Shown: positions 35,476 to 44,076 of the stretch, in pieces
Numbering within the stretch: the first letter of the stretch is position 1
Layout of the letters: each line of letters opens with the position of its first letter
Assembly (NCBI GenBank): GCA_046331265.1
Contig: JAXLRE010000009.1
Span: forward strand, 1-64,000
Direction of reading: 5' to 3'
Source of the DNA: JAGPDB01 sp046331265
Lineage (GTDB): Bacteria > Actinomycetota > Acidimicrobiia > IMCC26256 > JAGPDB01
DNA length: 64,000 nt
The notes under the pieces: generated by a model
The model's database searches: none
What the model saw: only the letters and a program-made list of their open reading frames with translations
Told to the model about the DNA's origin: nothing
Position numbers and translations under genes: made by a program

Positions 35476-36549
35476 ATGGAAAAATTTGGTTTTGTAGGTC
35501 TACCAAACGCAGGTAAATCAACTCTATTTAATGCACTTTCTGGTGGTGGAGCATATGCTGCACCGTATGCTTTTGCCACGATTGACCCTAATGTTGGAAA
35601 CGCGAAAATATTAGATGAACGCTTAGACAAGCTAAGCGAGATGAGTAAATCAAAAGAAACAATTTATGCCAGCGTACAGTTCGTTGATATTGGCGGGTTA
35701 GTCGAAGGTGCTCATAGTGGTGAAGGATTAGGAAACAAGTTTCTAAGCCATATACGTGAAGTAGACGGTGTCGTCTATGTTCTGCGTGCATTTGATGCTG
35801 GCGTTCCTGGCCCTACAGATCCTTTAGAACATTTACGAGTCGTTGAACTTGAACTTGTTTATGCAGACTTTGAAAGTTGTGAAAAACAATTAGAAAAACG
35901 TATTAAACAAGGCAAGAATGATAAAGATATTGCCGCACAAAATGAAATAGCAAAAATAGCATTAGAAAATTTAAAAGAAGGAACACCTTTATATCGATCT
36001 TCGATGTCTAAAGAAGATCGTGATGCTATCGCAGATTATTTTCTGCTTACCAACAAACCATTCATGGCTGTATTAAATATTTCTGATGACCAATTAGAAA
36101 ACGTTGACGAAATAAAAAAAGGAATCGAAAAAGAACTTCAAGGTGTAGAGATTGTTCCACTTTGCGTTCAACTTGAAGCAGAAGCTGCTCAGATCGCAGA
36201 TCCGATCGAAAGAAAAGAAATGCTTGAGATGCTTGGCTTGGGTAAAGGTGCGATGGATAAATTTATTAGAAGTGCTTTTACTATGTTGGGACTTAGAACA
36301 TATTTCACTACTGGCGAAAAAGAATCTCGAGCGTGGACGTTTAAGGCCGGAGCTACAGCACCTCAAGCTGCTGGTGTCATACATGGAGATTTTGAAAGAG
36401 GTTTCATTAAAGCCGAAGTCGTTTCATGGGAAGATTTACTAAATGCTGGATCATGGGTTAAGGCCCGTGAGCAGGGAAAACTCAGAATGGAAGGTAAAGA
36501 TTACCTATTTCAAGATGGTGACGTTACAGAATTTAGATTTAACGTATAG
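35476..36549 (+). CDS. ychF: Ribosome-binding ATPase YchF/Ola1
   Basis: Conserved Obg-family NTPase that prefers ATP and associates with ribosomes. The N-terminal P-loop is GLPNAGKS and the G3 motif region is DIGGLVEGAHSGEGLGNKFL. A coiled-coil insert (about 130-200) and the C-terminal TGS-like domain (FFTTGEKESRAWTFKAGATAP) follow. The 357-aa length matches the family. It is close to the SDR gene on the same strand. Confidence 0.96.
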   Translation: MEKFGFVGLPNAGKSTLFNALSGGGAYAAPYAFATIDPNVGNAKILDERLDKLSEMSKSKETIYASVQFVDIGGLVEGAHSGEGLGNKFLSHIREVDGVVYVLRAFDAGVPGPTDPLEHLRVVELELVYADFESCEKQLEKRIKQGKNDKDIAAQNEIAKIALENLKEGTPLYRSSMSKEDRDAIADYFLLTNKPFMAVLNISDDQLENVDEIKKGIEKELQGVEIVPLCVQLEAEAAQIADPIERKEMLEMLGLGKGAMDKFIRSAFTMLGLRTYFTTGEKESRAWTFKAGATAPQAAGVIHGDFERGFIKAEVVSWEDLLNAGSWVKAREQGKLRMEGKDYLFQDGDVTEFRFNV

Positions 36550-36553
36550 CCAA

Positions 36554-36582
36554 TTGCTCAAAACGGACAAAACGTATATAAT
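36554..36582 (+). promoter_or_regulatory. Promoter for the 36589 gene (leaderless)
   Basis: TTGCTC (36554-36559), 17-base spacer, TATAAT (36577-36582), then six bases to ATG at 36589. The consensus -10 and the spacing identify a leaderless transcript and settle the start at 36589 rather than the TTG at 36586. Confidence 0.7.
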
Positions 36583-36588
36583 GTATTG

Positions 36589-36999
36589 ATGGCTAAATCG
36601 AGAATATTAAATATTCCAAGAGAAATTAAGCATATTGCTTCAGACGAATTAAGTCGATTTCGTTCCTGGAGAAAAAGTGCTGATCCTAGAACCATAAATT
36701 TATTTGCAGGTGCAGCAGTTATTGCGCCTGGTTTTGTGTCAGTTGTTGCAGGTTCGATGTTATATTTAAACTCAAATGCAATTGCCAATTCTTGTGCTGC
36801 ACAATCAACGACTAATACGCCATCTGCTTTATATGAGCCAAATGTTTGCAGACAAGCATTTGCAGATAGATCACATTCCAAAGAATTAATTTTTGGTGGT
36901 GGAATTGCAATAGGTGTTCCAGGTTTAGCTTTTATATGGAATGATGGCCGCTTAGCTGCAAGACAATCGAGAAATTCAGGTTCAGGTAGATCAATATAA
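36589..36999 (+). CDS. Uncharacterised two-helix membrane protein
   Basis: 136-aa protein with a basic N-terminal part (MAKSRILNIPREIKH), a hydrophobic segment at about 40-62 (INLFAGAAVIAPGFVSVVAG), a loop with two Cys, and a second hydrophobic segment (LIFGGGIAIGVPGLAFIW) before a basic tail. No family recognised. It abuts the putative metallopeptidase gene, whose ATG follows its stop directly, so the two form an operon. Confidence 0.65.
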   Translation: MAKSRILNIPREIKHIASDELSRFRSWRKSADPRTINLFAGAAVIAPGFVSVVAGSMLYLNSNAIANSCAAQSTTNTPSALYEPNVCRQAFADRSHSKELIFGGGIAIGVPGLAFIWNDGRLAARQSRNSGSGRSI

Positions 37000-38409
37000 A
37001 TGTCTACAAAAAGAAAACGCAACGGAGCTGCGATTGTTTTAGCAGGCGCATTATTGGTTGCACCTGCATGTTCGAATACCCCAAACAGACCTGGAGCAGC
37101 TATAGGACGAGCTGTTGGGCAAGAATACATAAAATATATAGAAAAGCATTATGGTCAAACACTCGAACAACAGCTAGACCCTGCTTTCATTGACTCACAA
37201 TATTTTAGTTTTTCAAAAGAAAAACTCGGCTTTGCAAGTGAAGACCCAATAGAAGACTATTTACCCGATCAAAAACTTGATGGAACAAGCGGCCCGGATG
37301 CATTACAAGTGACAGTAATTAACGGCAATATTCGTATTAAAGATACTTCTAAAGATGAAGTTGATGATGATGCAAAACTTTGGTTGTTGCAACGTATTAA
37401 GCAAAGAGAAGAAATAATTAAGGCGATTGCATCGAGAAATGGATTTAAACAATTCAATATAAAATTAAACGTTAGTGACGCAATTTCTGAATCGTATGGA
37501 ACTCAAGTAAAAGAGATGGATGGGGACGCGACTCTTGAGAACGAAATGAATTTAGCTTTTCCTAGATCTCAATTTGTTCTTTCGAGAGAATTATTTGATC
37601 AAATGTTTATGCATGAAATTTCTCATCTTATAGCAGGTGCTATTTCTGATGATTATTTAAAGCACGGAAAGCATAAAGAACAAGTTGAACGTTTGCAAAA
37701 TGTTTGTGCGCAAATACGATCACGCGCTTTTGAACAAGTCCAGCCATACTTGCCTCCAGTCGCAGATGAACTACGCGAAATTGCAAGTTTGACAGAATTT
37801 GAATCGTTCAGAGCATCAGCTTCCGCTTTAGCTGATATTTATGATCGCGGTGATTTAGCATCTATATTTCCAGAAGCTGATCCATATTATGTAGATGTTC
37901 AAGAACCACAATTTGGGGCTAATTCCGCTAGGTGTAATTCCAATTCAATAATACGTCAAATAGGTTTAATGAGTTCAAAATTGGGTTTTGAATTTAATAG
38001 AGATGAATCAACCGCCTTTAATAGTTCGAAGGCATCTGAACATGAGAGCAACGCTGATGAATTAATGTATGAAGCTTTTTCCAAAAATACTATTTATCAA
38101 TATCTGGCAGAAAAAAATTATGTTCAAGGAAATAATTTTGGACACGGTTTTGATAATTTGAATGAACAAATTGCCACCGCAGTTGCACTTCTCTCAAATC
38201 CAATGGATACAGGGTATAAATTAAAATATATTCCAACTGAAGATCGTGAACTAATAATCGAATTTTTAGATGCGACATCGGATTTATTTGTAGTAGCGTT
38301 TCCTGAATTAAGAGGAATGTTTACTGCGTGTAGAGAGGATCTAACAAAATACTTAAACGGTAGCTATGATCCTGTTACGAAAGCTTGTAGCCCAGCCCTT
38401 GCTGATTAA
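37000..38409 (+). CDS. Putative M48-like zinc metallopeptidase lipoprotein
   Basis: 469-aa lipoprotein: signal residues 1-24 with lipobox VAPAC (Cys24). The middle contains MHEISHL, an HExxH zinc site (His205, His209). Further on, EHESNAD has the ExxAD form (Glu349) that supplies the third zinc ligand in M48-type gluzincins. The 140-residue gap between the motifs is longer than usual for M48. A surface-anchored protease is my inference; no other family similarity is recognised. It shares a transcript with the small membrane protein before it. Confidence 0.6.
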   Translation: MSTKRKRNGAAIVLAGALLVAPACSNTPNRPGAAIGRAVGQEYIKYIEKHYGQTLEQQLDPAFIDSQYFSFSKEKLGFASEDPIEDYLPDQKLDGTSGPDALQVTVINGNIRIKDTSKDEVDDDAKLWLLQRIKQREEIIKAIASRNGFKQFNIKLNVSDAISESYGTQVKEMDGDATLENEMNLAFPRSQFVLSRELFDQMFMHEISHLIAGAISDDYLKHGKHKEQVERLQNVCAQIRSRAFEQVQPYLPPVADELREIASLTEFESFRASASALADIYDRGDLASIFPEADPYYVDVQEPQFGANSARCNSNSIIRQIGLMSSKLGFEFNRDESTAFNSSKASEHESNADELMYEAFSKNTIYQYLAEKNYVQGNNFGHGFDNLNEQIATAVALLSNPMDTGYKLKYIPTEDRELIIEFLDATSDLFVVAFPELRGMFTACREDLTKYLNGSYDPVTKACSPALAD

Positions 38410-38819
38410 GCACTTACCTTAAATTGCCAAGTATAAGTTTGAGGATTTTCTGGTTCAGATTTATCTGCAGGCCAGTAAGTGATTTTTGCGCTATGAGTCC
38501 CAGATTCAAATTTTTCAAATGTTTTATTTTTGCCAGGTCTAAAAGAAAACTGACCTAAAGATGCAACTCGCTCTAATTCGTCATCAGGTATTGGCGTACC
38601 ATCAATTTCAATTCTGCCAGTGAAAGAATCATTTAAATCAACATTAATTTGTTCTTGTGGACGAAGAATTGCTCCTGGAGCAGGTTGAACGCTTTGAACA
38701 TCACTTGCTTGGGCTTTTGGCTGTGATGTATCAGAACTGACAATAGCAATAGTAAAAAATATAGCTACACAAGATGCAAGTACTGCCAAAACAATAGTTC
38801 TACCAAACGATTTAAACAT
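38406..38819 (-). CDS. Membrane-anchored Ig-like/CopC-like domain protein
   Basis: 137-aa protein with one N-terminal hydrophobic anchor (VLAVLASCVAIFFTIAIV), a Ser/Gln-rich linker and a beta-rich domain (VQPAPGAILRPQEQINVDLND, then YTWQFKV) that resembles bacterial Ig-like or CopC domains. It overlaps the metallopeptidase stop by 4 bp, tail to tail, and starts divergently from the PASTA kinase, 93 bases away. Probably exposed outside the membrane; the ligand is unknown. Confidence 0.6.
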   Translation of the reverse strand: MFKSFGRTIVLAVLASCVAIFFTIAIVSSDTSQPKAQASDVQSVQPAPGAILRPQEQINVDLNDSFTGRIEIDGTPIPDDELERVASLGQFSFRPGKNKTFEKFESGTHSAKITYWPADKSEPENPQTYTWQFKVSA

Positions 38820-38912
38820 GTAAAGCCATATTACATAAGTTGAAACAAAATTTTGTTAGCGAAGAGGTCGTTTGACTCATATTGTAGAGAAATTTGAACT
38901 AGCGTTAACGGG

Positions 38913-40802
38913 GTGAATACAGGAGTTATGGATCTCACGGGACGAGTTCTCTCGAACCGCTACCGATTACTAAGTGGTGCCGGTATGGGCTCGAGCAGTG
39001 TTGTCTATGCAGCCGATGACATAACTTTAAAACGTCAAGTTGCTGTGAAGGTTTTACACCGCGGCTATAACGCTGATGCTGCATTCTTAAGAAGGTTCCG
39101 TGCCGAAGCACAACTGGCTGCACGTTTACATCATCACAATATTGTTTCTGTTTATGACTGGGGAGAAGATGAAGTTCCATATCTTGTCCTTGAACTTTTA
39201 GAGGGTGGATCTTTACGATCAATGCTTGATGAAGGTGTAACACTTACGCCTTCGCAAGCTGCACACGTTGGAATGCAAATATGCGCTGGTCTTGAATACG
39301 CTCATTCTCGAGGCCTAGTGCACAGAGATATTAAACCTGCAAACATTCTTTTTGACGAACACGGTATTGTTCGAGTTGCCGATTTTGGTCTAGCTCGAGC
39401 ACTCGCTGAAGCAAGTTTCACAGAACCAACAGGAGCTGTTGTCGGTACAGCACGTTACGCATCTCCAGAACAAGCGAGCGGCAATAAACTCGATGGACGT
39501 TCTGACCTTTATTCTTTAGCTTTAGTTTTACATGAAGCGGTAAGCGGAGATGTTCCGTTCGCTTCTGATACTGCAGTGTCGACTTTAGCTGCACGAGTTA
39601 ATAATGATGTAGTTGCTAGTTCAGACTTGGGAATATTAGGAGCAGTTATAGAACGCGCTGGAAAATCTGATCCAGAACAGCGCTATGTAGATGCTTCTAC
39701 TATGTATAAGGCATTAAATGACGTAGCGGCTGCCTTGCCAAAACCTGGCCCATTAACGCTTGTTCCTCAAGATGGTTTAGTTGTTGATCCTAACCCAACC
39801 AATGTTGTATTTACTCCTACAAACTTATTTGATCAAGATAACGCATTAAACGGTGATGATATTGAAGTAGACATGTCACCTGATGCTGTTTCCTCTCGTT
39901 TTCATAAAGATGAAAATTTAATTAAAAAGTTTGGTCAGCAGAAATTTGTTGGTGTAGCAATTTTTGCAATGGTATTTTTATTATTTACTGCGGGAGTATT
40001 TGCATTTTCATCATTTAATAAAAGTAATATTGCTGTTCCAAATGTTGCAGGCTTAGAAAAAGATGTTGCGTCTGCAAAATTAGCAACTACAGGTTTACGT
40101 GTAAGGTTTAAACAAATTTACTCTGATGATCCAAAAGGTACAGTTGTCAGATCTGAACCAAGTGCAGGAAAATATATTGATTCAAATGGTACGGTTAACT
40201 TAGTTTTGTCTAAAGGCCAAAAACCAATAACTGTGGTTGATGTTATCGGCAAAAAACTTGGGGCCGTTGATGCTCGAAAAGCACTTGAAGCGCAAGGTTT
40301 TGTAGTTACTGAATCAAGAGAGTTTTCGGAAACTGTTTCTAAAGATTCATTGATAAAAGTTGATCCGGCGAATAAGAAGCTATCACCAGAGTCAACAATT
40401 AATCTCGTAATTAGTGATGGACCTAGGCCAATTCCTGTTCCAAGTGTTACAGGAAAATCATACGAACAAGCAGCTGAAATAATTAAGAATGCTGGATTTA
40501 ATCCTGCACGACGTGATGATTTTTCTGATTCTGTTCCTGCTGGCACTGTTATAGGTACTGATCCAGGTGTTAATACTGAAATACAAAAAAATTCAACAGT
40601 TACAATTTCTGTTAGTAAAGGTCCAGAACTTGTAAATGTTCCAAATGTTGTTGGTGCCAGTGTGGAGATGGCATCAGCGCAACTACAGAACTTAGGACTT
40701 GTCGCTGATGTTCAAAATTATCGTGCTGGAGCAAAAGTCAAAGCTCAAGCACCTAGCGGCGGACAAGTGAAAAAGGGTACTAAGGTAACTCTATATTTAT
40801 AG
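38913..40802 (+). CDS. PASTA-domain serine/threonine protein kinase (PknB-like)
   Basis: Membrane receptor kinase typical of Gram-positive actinobacteria, controlling cell-wall growth and division. The N-terminal kinase (about 15-280) has the glycine loop GAGMGSSSVV, Lys in VAVKVL, catalytic HRDIKPANIL, and DFG. A transmembrane helix (about 346-366) is followed by four extracellular PASTA repeats, each ending in LVLSKG-like strands, which bind muropeptides in known family members. The frame starts at GTG; Met6 (38928) is an alternative. Confidence 0.93.
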   Translation: MNTGVMDLTGRVLSNRYRLLSGAGMGSSSVVYAADDITLKRQVAVKVLHRGYNADAAFLRRFRAEAQLAARLHHHNIVSVYDWGEDEVPYLVLELLEGGSLRSMLDEGVTLTPSQAAHVGMQICAGLEYAHSRGLVHRDIKPANILFDEHGIVRVADFGLARALAEASFTEPTGAVVGTARYASPEQASGNKLDGRSDLYSLALVLHEAVSGDVPFASDTAVSTLAARVNNDVVASSDLGILGAVIERAGKSDPEQRYVDASTMYKALNDVAAALPKPGPLTLVPQDGLVVDPNPTNVVFTPTNLFDQDNALNGDDIEVDMSPDAVSSRFHKDENLIKKFGQQKFVGVAIFAMVFLLFTAGVFAFSSFNKSNIAVPNVAGLEKDVASAKLATTGLRVRFKQIYSDDPKGTVVRSEPSAGKYIDSNGTVNLVLSKGQKPITVVDVIGKKLGAVDARKALEAQGFVVTESREFSETVSKDSLIKVDPANKKLSPESTINLVISDGPRPIPVPSVTGKSYEQAAEIIKNAGFNPARRDDFSDSVPAGTVIGTDPGVNTEIQKNSTVTISVSKGPELVNVPNVVGASVEMASAQLQNLGLVADVQNYRAGAKVKAQAPSGGQVKKGTKVTLYL

Positions 40803-40830
40803 GGAGACCTGGCCTTACAAAAGGAGCATA

Positions 40831-41709
40831 ATGGGAATACTCGAAAATAAAACTGTGATAATCACTGGTGCTGGACGTGGACTTGGTCGTGAACATGCTT
40901 TACTTATAGCAAGTGAAGGTGCAAATGTTGTTGTAAATGATTTAGGCGGGTCGTTAGATGGTCAAGGTGAAGATAAAGCAGCGGCACAAATTGTTGTTGA
41001 AGAAATAATTGCAGCCGGAGGTAAAGCGGTTGGTAGCGTCGACAACATCGCAACTATGGACGGTGCGCAATCTTTAGTTAAAACAGCTATTGATACTTTT
41101 GGTGAAGTAACCGGCTTAGTAAACAATGCTGGAATTTTGCGTGACCATATGCTTGTGAATATGGAAGAGCAAGAATGGGACAGCGTTATAAACGTTCATC
41201 TAAAAGGACATTATTGCCCAACAAGAGTTTTATCTGAGTATTGGCGTGGTAAATCAAAAGATGGAAACCAAATAAACTCTTCGATTGTTCACACAACTTC
41301 GACTTCAGGCTTACTAGGCAATGTTGGCCAAACAAATTATGGTGCTGCCAAAGCTGGCATTGCAGCGTTCTCTCAAATTTGTGCAATGGAATTAGATCGC
41401 TACGGAGTTAGATCTAATGCTATTGCTCCAGCTGCAAGAACAAGAATGACTGAACATACTCCTGGTTTTGAAGATATGGTTAAAAAACCAGAAGACGATA
41501 ATGAGTTTGATGCTTGGCATCCGGGCAATGTATCTCCAATGGTTGCATATCTATTGTCAGATTCTTGTTCTTTTAGCGGACAGACATTTTTAGTCACAGG
41601 TGGTTTAATTCAAAAGTTTGAACCTTGGTCGCTAAGTGAAACAGAAAAGTTAGAAAAAATGGCTCGTTGGACTCCAAGCGAAATTGCCGAAAAATTTTCT
41701 GAACTCTAA
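40831..41709 (+). CDS. SDR-family 3-hydroxyacyl-CoA dehydrogenase-like protein
   Basis: Short-chain dehydrogenase with intact motifs: GAGRGLG, NNAG, a Ser/Thr-rich strand (TTSTSG) and YGAAK. The insertion NDLGGSLDGQGEDKAAA after the first Rossmann turn is characteristic of the SDR domain of peroxisomal multifunctional enzyme type 2 and its bacterial relatives, so the substrate is probably a 3-hydroxyacyl-CoA or a steroid. AGGAG precedes the ATG. It is followed by the tandem membrane genes. Confidence 0.85.
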   Translation: MGILENKTVIITGAGRGLGREHALLIASEGANVVVNDLGGSLDGQGEDKAAAQIVVEEIIAAGGKAVGSVDNIATMDGAQSLVKTAIDTFGEVTGLVNNAGILRDHMLVNMEEQEWDSVINVHLKGHYCPTRVLSEYWRGKSKDGNQINSSIVHTTSTSGLLGNVGQTNYGAAKAGIAAFSQICAMELDRYGVRSNAIAPAARTRMTEHTPGFEDMVKKPEDDNEFDAWHPGNVSPMVAYLLSDSCSFSGQTFLVTGGLIQKFEPWSLSETEKLEKMARWTPSEIAEKFSEL

Positions 41710-41718
41710 AGAAAAGTA

Positions 41719-42306
41719 ATGAATCCATATGTATTAGCAGGAGTGCTTGCAGGCTTATTAAACATTGCAACTTATTTTGCATACATTAAAGGAACAATAC
41801 AAAACCAGATCATCCCACATCGAATAACTTTTTTATTATATTCGGTTCTAAATCTTTTGTTTTTAATCAATCAAATATCAAACAAAGGTGGATATTCAAT
41901 TGTATTTCCATTATCTGGTACTTTCTTGGCTGCATCAGTTTTTTGTTTATCAATTAAAAAGGGAATAGGTGGTTCTACAAATTTTGATAAGTTAGTACTT
42001 GCAGCTGCCTTGCTGCTTCTTGTACTTCGAGGACTTTCTCATGATGCCCGTACCACAACGATTCTGGGAGTCATGGTTGATTTTGTAGCTACCTTCCCAA
42101 CTGTAATCAAAGTCTATAGAATGCCACGTAGTGAAAAATATATAACTTGGATATTAAGTTCTATGTCTGCTTTTGTTTCAATATTAGCCATTGAAAATCA
42201 CGACTATATTCTTTATGTTTTTCCAGCATATGTAATCGCTATGAATCTTACAGTTATGTTGGTCAAAAAAGTTTCTCATTCTAAACAGTCTAAAGTTGTA
42301 TCGTGA
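41719..42306 (+). CDS. PQ-loop/SemiSWEET-like membrane protein, tandem copy 1
   Basis: 195 aa with about seven hydrophobic segments. It appears to contain two similar three-helix halves joined by an extra helix. Each half has a TYFAYIKG or TFPTVIKVY segment followed by a loop with a Pro and basic residues, like PQ-loop transporters, although the classical PQ is not present (IPHR and MPRS instead). The next gene is a clear paralogue that overlaps it by 4 bp. Transport of a small metabolite is a guess. Confidence 0.55.
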   Translation: MNPYVLAGVLAGLLNIATYFAYIKGTIQNQIIPHRITFLLYSVLNLLFLINQISNKGGYSIVFPLSGTFLAASVFCLSIKKGIGGSTNFDKLVLAAALLLLVLRGLSHDARTTTILGVMVDFVATFPTVIKVYRMPRSEKYITWILSSMSAFVSILAIENHDYILYVFPAYVIAMNLTVMLVKKVSHSKQSKVVS

Positions 42307-42887
42307 ACAAAGAATTAATTGTCGGATTAAGTAGTGCAATCATTGCACTTATAGGTAACATTCCATATGTCATATCAATATTGAGAGGTAATGCAAGACC
42401 TCACCGTATATCAATGGGTATATTTACTATCGTTGGTCTAATTACTTTTTTTAATCAAGTAATAAATGGGGGAGGATATTCTGCATTATTTGGTGCATCA
42501 ACAGCTTTTTCAGTTTTAGTCTTTTTTGTTTTATCAATTAAAAAAGGAATGGGAGGGAAATCAAAACTAGATATTATTTGTTTGATTTCTGCTCTTGTAC
42601 TTCTAGTTTTTTGGCTTGCGTCGAGTGAGACACGCATTACAACTTTGTTAGCTATTGCAATTGATATTGTTGCTATCGTTCCAACTGTTCACAAAGTTTA
42701 TTTACATCCCGAAACTGAAATATATTGGGCTTGGATTGTGGTTGGAGTTTCTGGCTTTATAACGGTATTTGCTGTTCCAAATAATGATTTAATTCTTTAT
42801 GCTTGGCCTGTCTATGTTGGTTTTGCTAATTGCACAGTTGCTCTAATTAAAAAGTTTGGCCATATTCGCTCCTCAACTCTACTGTGA
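42303..42887 (+). CDS. PQ-loop/SemiSWEET-like membrane protein, tandem copy 2
   Basis: 194 aa, seven hydrophobic segments, and homologous along its whole length to the preceding protein. Shared stretches include GNIPYVISILRGNARPHRI, FFNQVINGGGYS, SIKKGMGGKSK and VPTVHKVYLHPE. It begins in the stop codon of copy 1 (ATGA-type overlap), so both are made together and could form a heterodimer. A strong hairpin follows the stop codon. Confidence 0.55.
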   Translation: MNKELIVGLSSAIIALIGNIPYVISILRGNARPHRISMGIFTIVGLITFFNQVINGGGYSALFGASTAFSVLVFFVLSIKKGMGGKSKLDIICLISALVLLVFWLASSETRITTLLAIAIDIVAIVPTVHKVYLHPETEIYWAWIVVGVSGFITVFAVPNNDLILYAWPVYVGFANCTVALIKKFGHIRSSTLL

Positions 42888-42890
42888 CCG

Positions 42891-42933
42891 TTGGTAGGAT
42901 TTTCTTACGTATATGTCATGAAAATCCAACCAA
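42891..42933 (+). terminator. Long-stem hairpin after the tandem membrane genes
   Basis: TTGGTAGGATTTTC (42891-42904) pairs with GAAAATCCAACCAA (42920-42933), one mismatch in 14 bp, loop of 15 bases. It starts four bases after the stop codon and probably ends the transcript from the SDR and the membrane pair. There is no pronounced T-run, so a processing signal is possible instead. Confidence 0.5.
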
Positions 42934-43009
42934 CACTATAGACAATTCGGACATACTACTCATAGTGAATTCAAAATCTTAAATTAAGAATTCAAAATAT
43001 AGAAATATC

Positions 43010-43038
43010 TTGTAAATCTTCAGTTGTTTCCTTACGAT
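43010..43038 (+). promoter_or_regulatory. Promoter for the 73-aa gene
   Basis: TTGTAA (43010-43015), 17-base spacer and TACGAT (43033-43038). Transcription would start near 43045, which leaves a 5' leader of about 50 bases containing the 43063-43081 hairpin before the ATG at 43094. Confidence 0.5.
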
Positions 43039-43062
43039 GTAAATAAGAGGAAGCGGAAGTTA

Positions 43063-43081
43063 CCAACACGTACAGTGTTGG
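43063..43081 (+). promoter_or_regulatory. 5'-UTR hairpin before the 73-aa gene
   Basis: CCAACAC pairs with GTGTTGG around a GTACA loop, a perfect 7-bp stem. The ribosome binding site AAGGGGG starts two bases after the stem and the ATG is at 43094. A hairpin this close to the ribosome binding site may control translation or stabilise the mRNA. Confidence 0.5.
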
Positions 43082-43093
43082 CAAGGGGGTTTC

Positions 43094-43315
43094 ATGAGAC
43101 GATTTCGTCGAGGAGCTACAAAGGGTCCATCAATATTGAGACCTGGCGCCGGATACGGTCGACTGTCATTCGGCGCTCCAGGACCTACTCAATCTGTGGA
43201 ACCTAGAGAAGATTTATCTCCAGAAATGTTTTTTGATAATACAGTCAAAACTCAAGCTATAGATTTTGCTCGTCAAAAAGATGGCGACACAATCATTGAT
43301 TTAACTAACGAATAA
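43094..43315 (+). CDS. Uncharacterised small Arg/Gly-rich protein
   Basis: 73 aa: a strongly basic, Gly/Pro-rich first half (MRRFRRGATKGPSILRPGAG...) and an acidic second half. No domain is recognised; it may bind nucleic acid or be disordered. The ATG at 43094 is preceded by an AAGGGGG site. Codons in the basic half are more GC-rich than in the neighbours. An overlapping frame at 43024-43206 is judged to be noise. Confidence 0.55.
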   Translation: MRRFRRGATKGPSILRPGAGYGRLSFGAPGPTQSVEPREDLSPEMFFDNTVKTQAIDFARQKDGDTIIDLTNE

Positions 43316-43323
43316 ATTTCTCG

Positions 43324-43737
43324 TTATTTAGTTATTGATTTTAATTCGTTGGCTAATTTTTCAAGAAAAGGCATTGATCCCATAGCACCAGGGTTCGTAG
43401 CCATTGATAATAATTTTGCGACATTGCCCCCAATTACTACTTTGCCTTCAAGCATTTTTGACATAACAATATTCATATCGCCTTGTGTGAATAATTTATA
43501 GGCAGTCTCGTAATCTGTTTTAACCGTAATATCAGCGTTTTCTATATGTTCTTTTTCGACTGCTGCTTGTCCATTTTTTACATCAATAGATATGAGTTTT
43601 TCTCCAAATGGAGTAGGGGTTATAGTCACATTCATGGAAAATTCGATATCGTTTGAAGTTTCAGGCTTATTTGAATCATGAAGTTCTTCTGCCGCTTGTT
43701 CCCATTCTGGTGAAAGAAACTCAAATTTTTGATCCAT
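43324..43737 (-). CDS. SCP2 sterol-carrier-like protein
   Basis: 137-aa protein with an SCP2-type hydrophobic pocket domain: ISIDVKNGQAAVEKEHIENADITVKTDYETAYKLFTQG, then GKVVIGGNVAKLLSM, the usual end of the domain. Such proteins bind lipids or acyl-CoA. It is convergent with the 73-aa gene (eight bases apart) and divergent from gatC. The ligand is unknown. Confidence 0.8.
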   Translation of the reverse strand: MDQKFEFLSPEWEQAAEELHDSNKPETSNDIEFSMNVTITPTPFGEKLISIDVKNGQAAVEKEHIENADITVKTDYETAYKLFTQGDMNIVMSKMLEGKVVIGGNVAKLLSMATNPGAMGSMPFLEKLANELKSITK

Positions 43738-43777
43738 GGCTTGTACTCTTTCGTTGTTTAGCTTCTAAGCTTATAAC

Positions 43778-44074
43778 ATGACAAGAATTACATCCGAACA
43801 GGTGCGCCATGTCGCAAAATTAGCTCGCCTTGAGGTGACAGATGAAGAAGTCGAGACATTTACTTCTCAATTAGAAGGTTTGCTTGAACATTTCTCCGCA
43901 ATATCTGCAATTGATACAACTCAAGTGCAACCTACTGCACGTCCGATTGAAACGGTTAATGTTTTGAGAAGTGATTATGTGAAGCCTTCTTTAACTCAAG
44001 AAGAAGTTTTATCAAATGCTCCGGCTAGTCAAGATGGACGCTTTATAGTTCCACAAATTTTAGAGAGCGAATAA
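43778..44074 (+). CDS. gatC: Asp/Glu-tRNA amidotransferase subunit C
   Basis: 98-aa GatC that stabilises the GatA-GatB complex. Motifs are VRHVAKLARLEVTDEE, DTTQVQPTA and LRSDYVKPSL, all standard. TAAGCT ends six bases before the ATG and no ribosome binding site is seen, so the gatCAB mRNA is probably leaderless. gatA begins two bases after its stop. Confidence 0.95.
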   Translation: MTRITSEQVRHVAKLARLEVTDEEVETFTSQLEGLLEHFSAISAIDTTQVQPTARPIETVNVLRSDYVKPSLTQEEVLSNAPASQDGRFIVPQILESE

Positions 44075-44076
44075 TA

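Noticed and set aside
43024..43206. Alternative 60-aa frame overlapping the 73-aa gene
   Set aside because: Starts at a weak codon inside the predicted 5' leader, has low-complexity basic sequence and no ribosome binding site; the 43094 frame has one.
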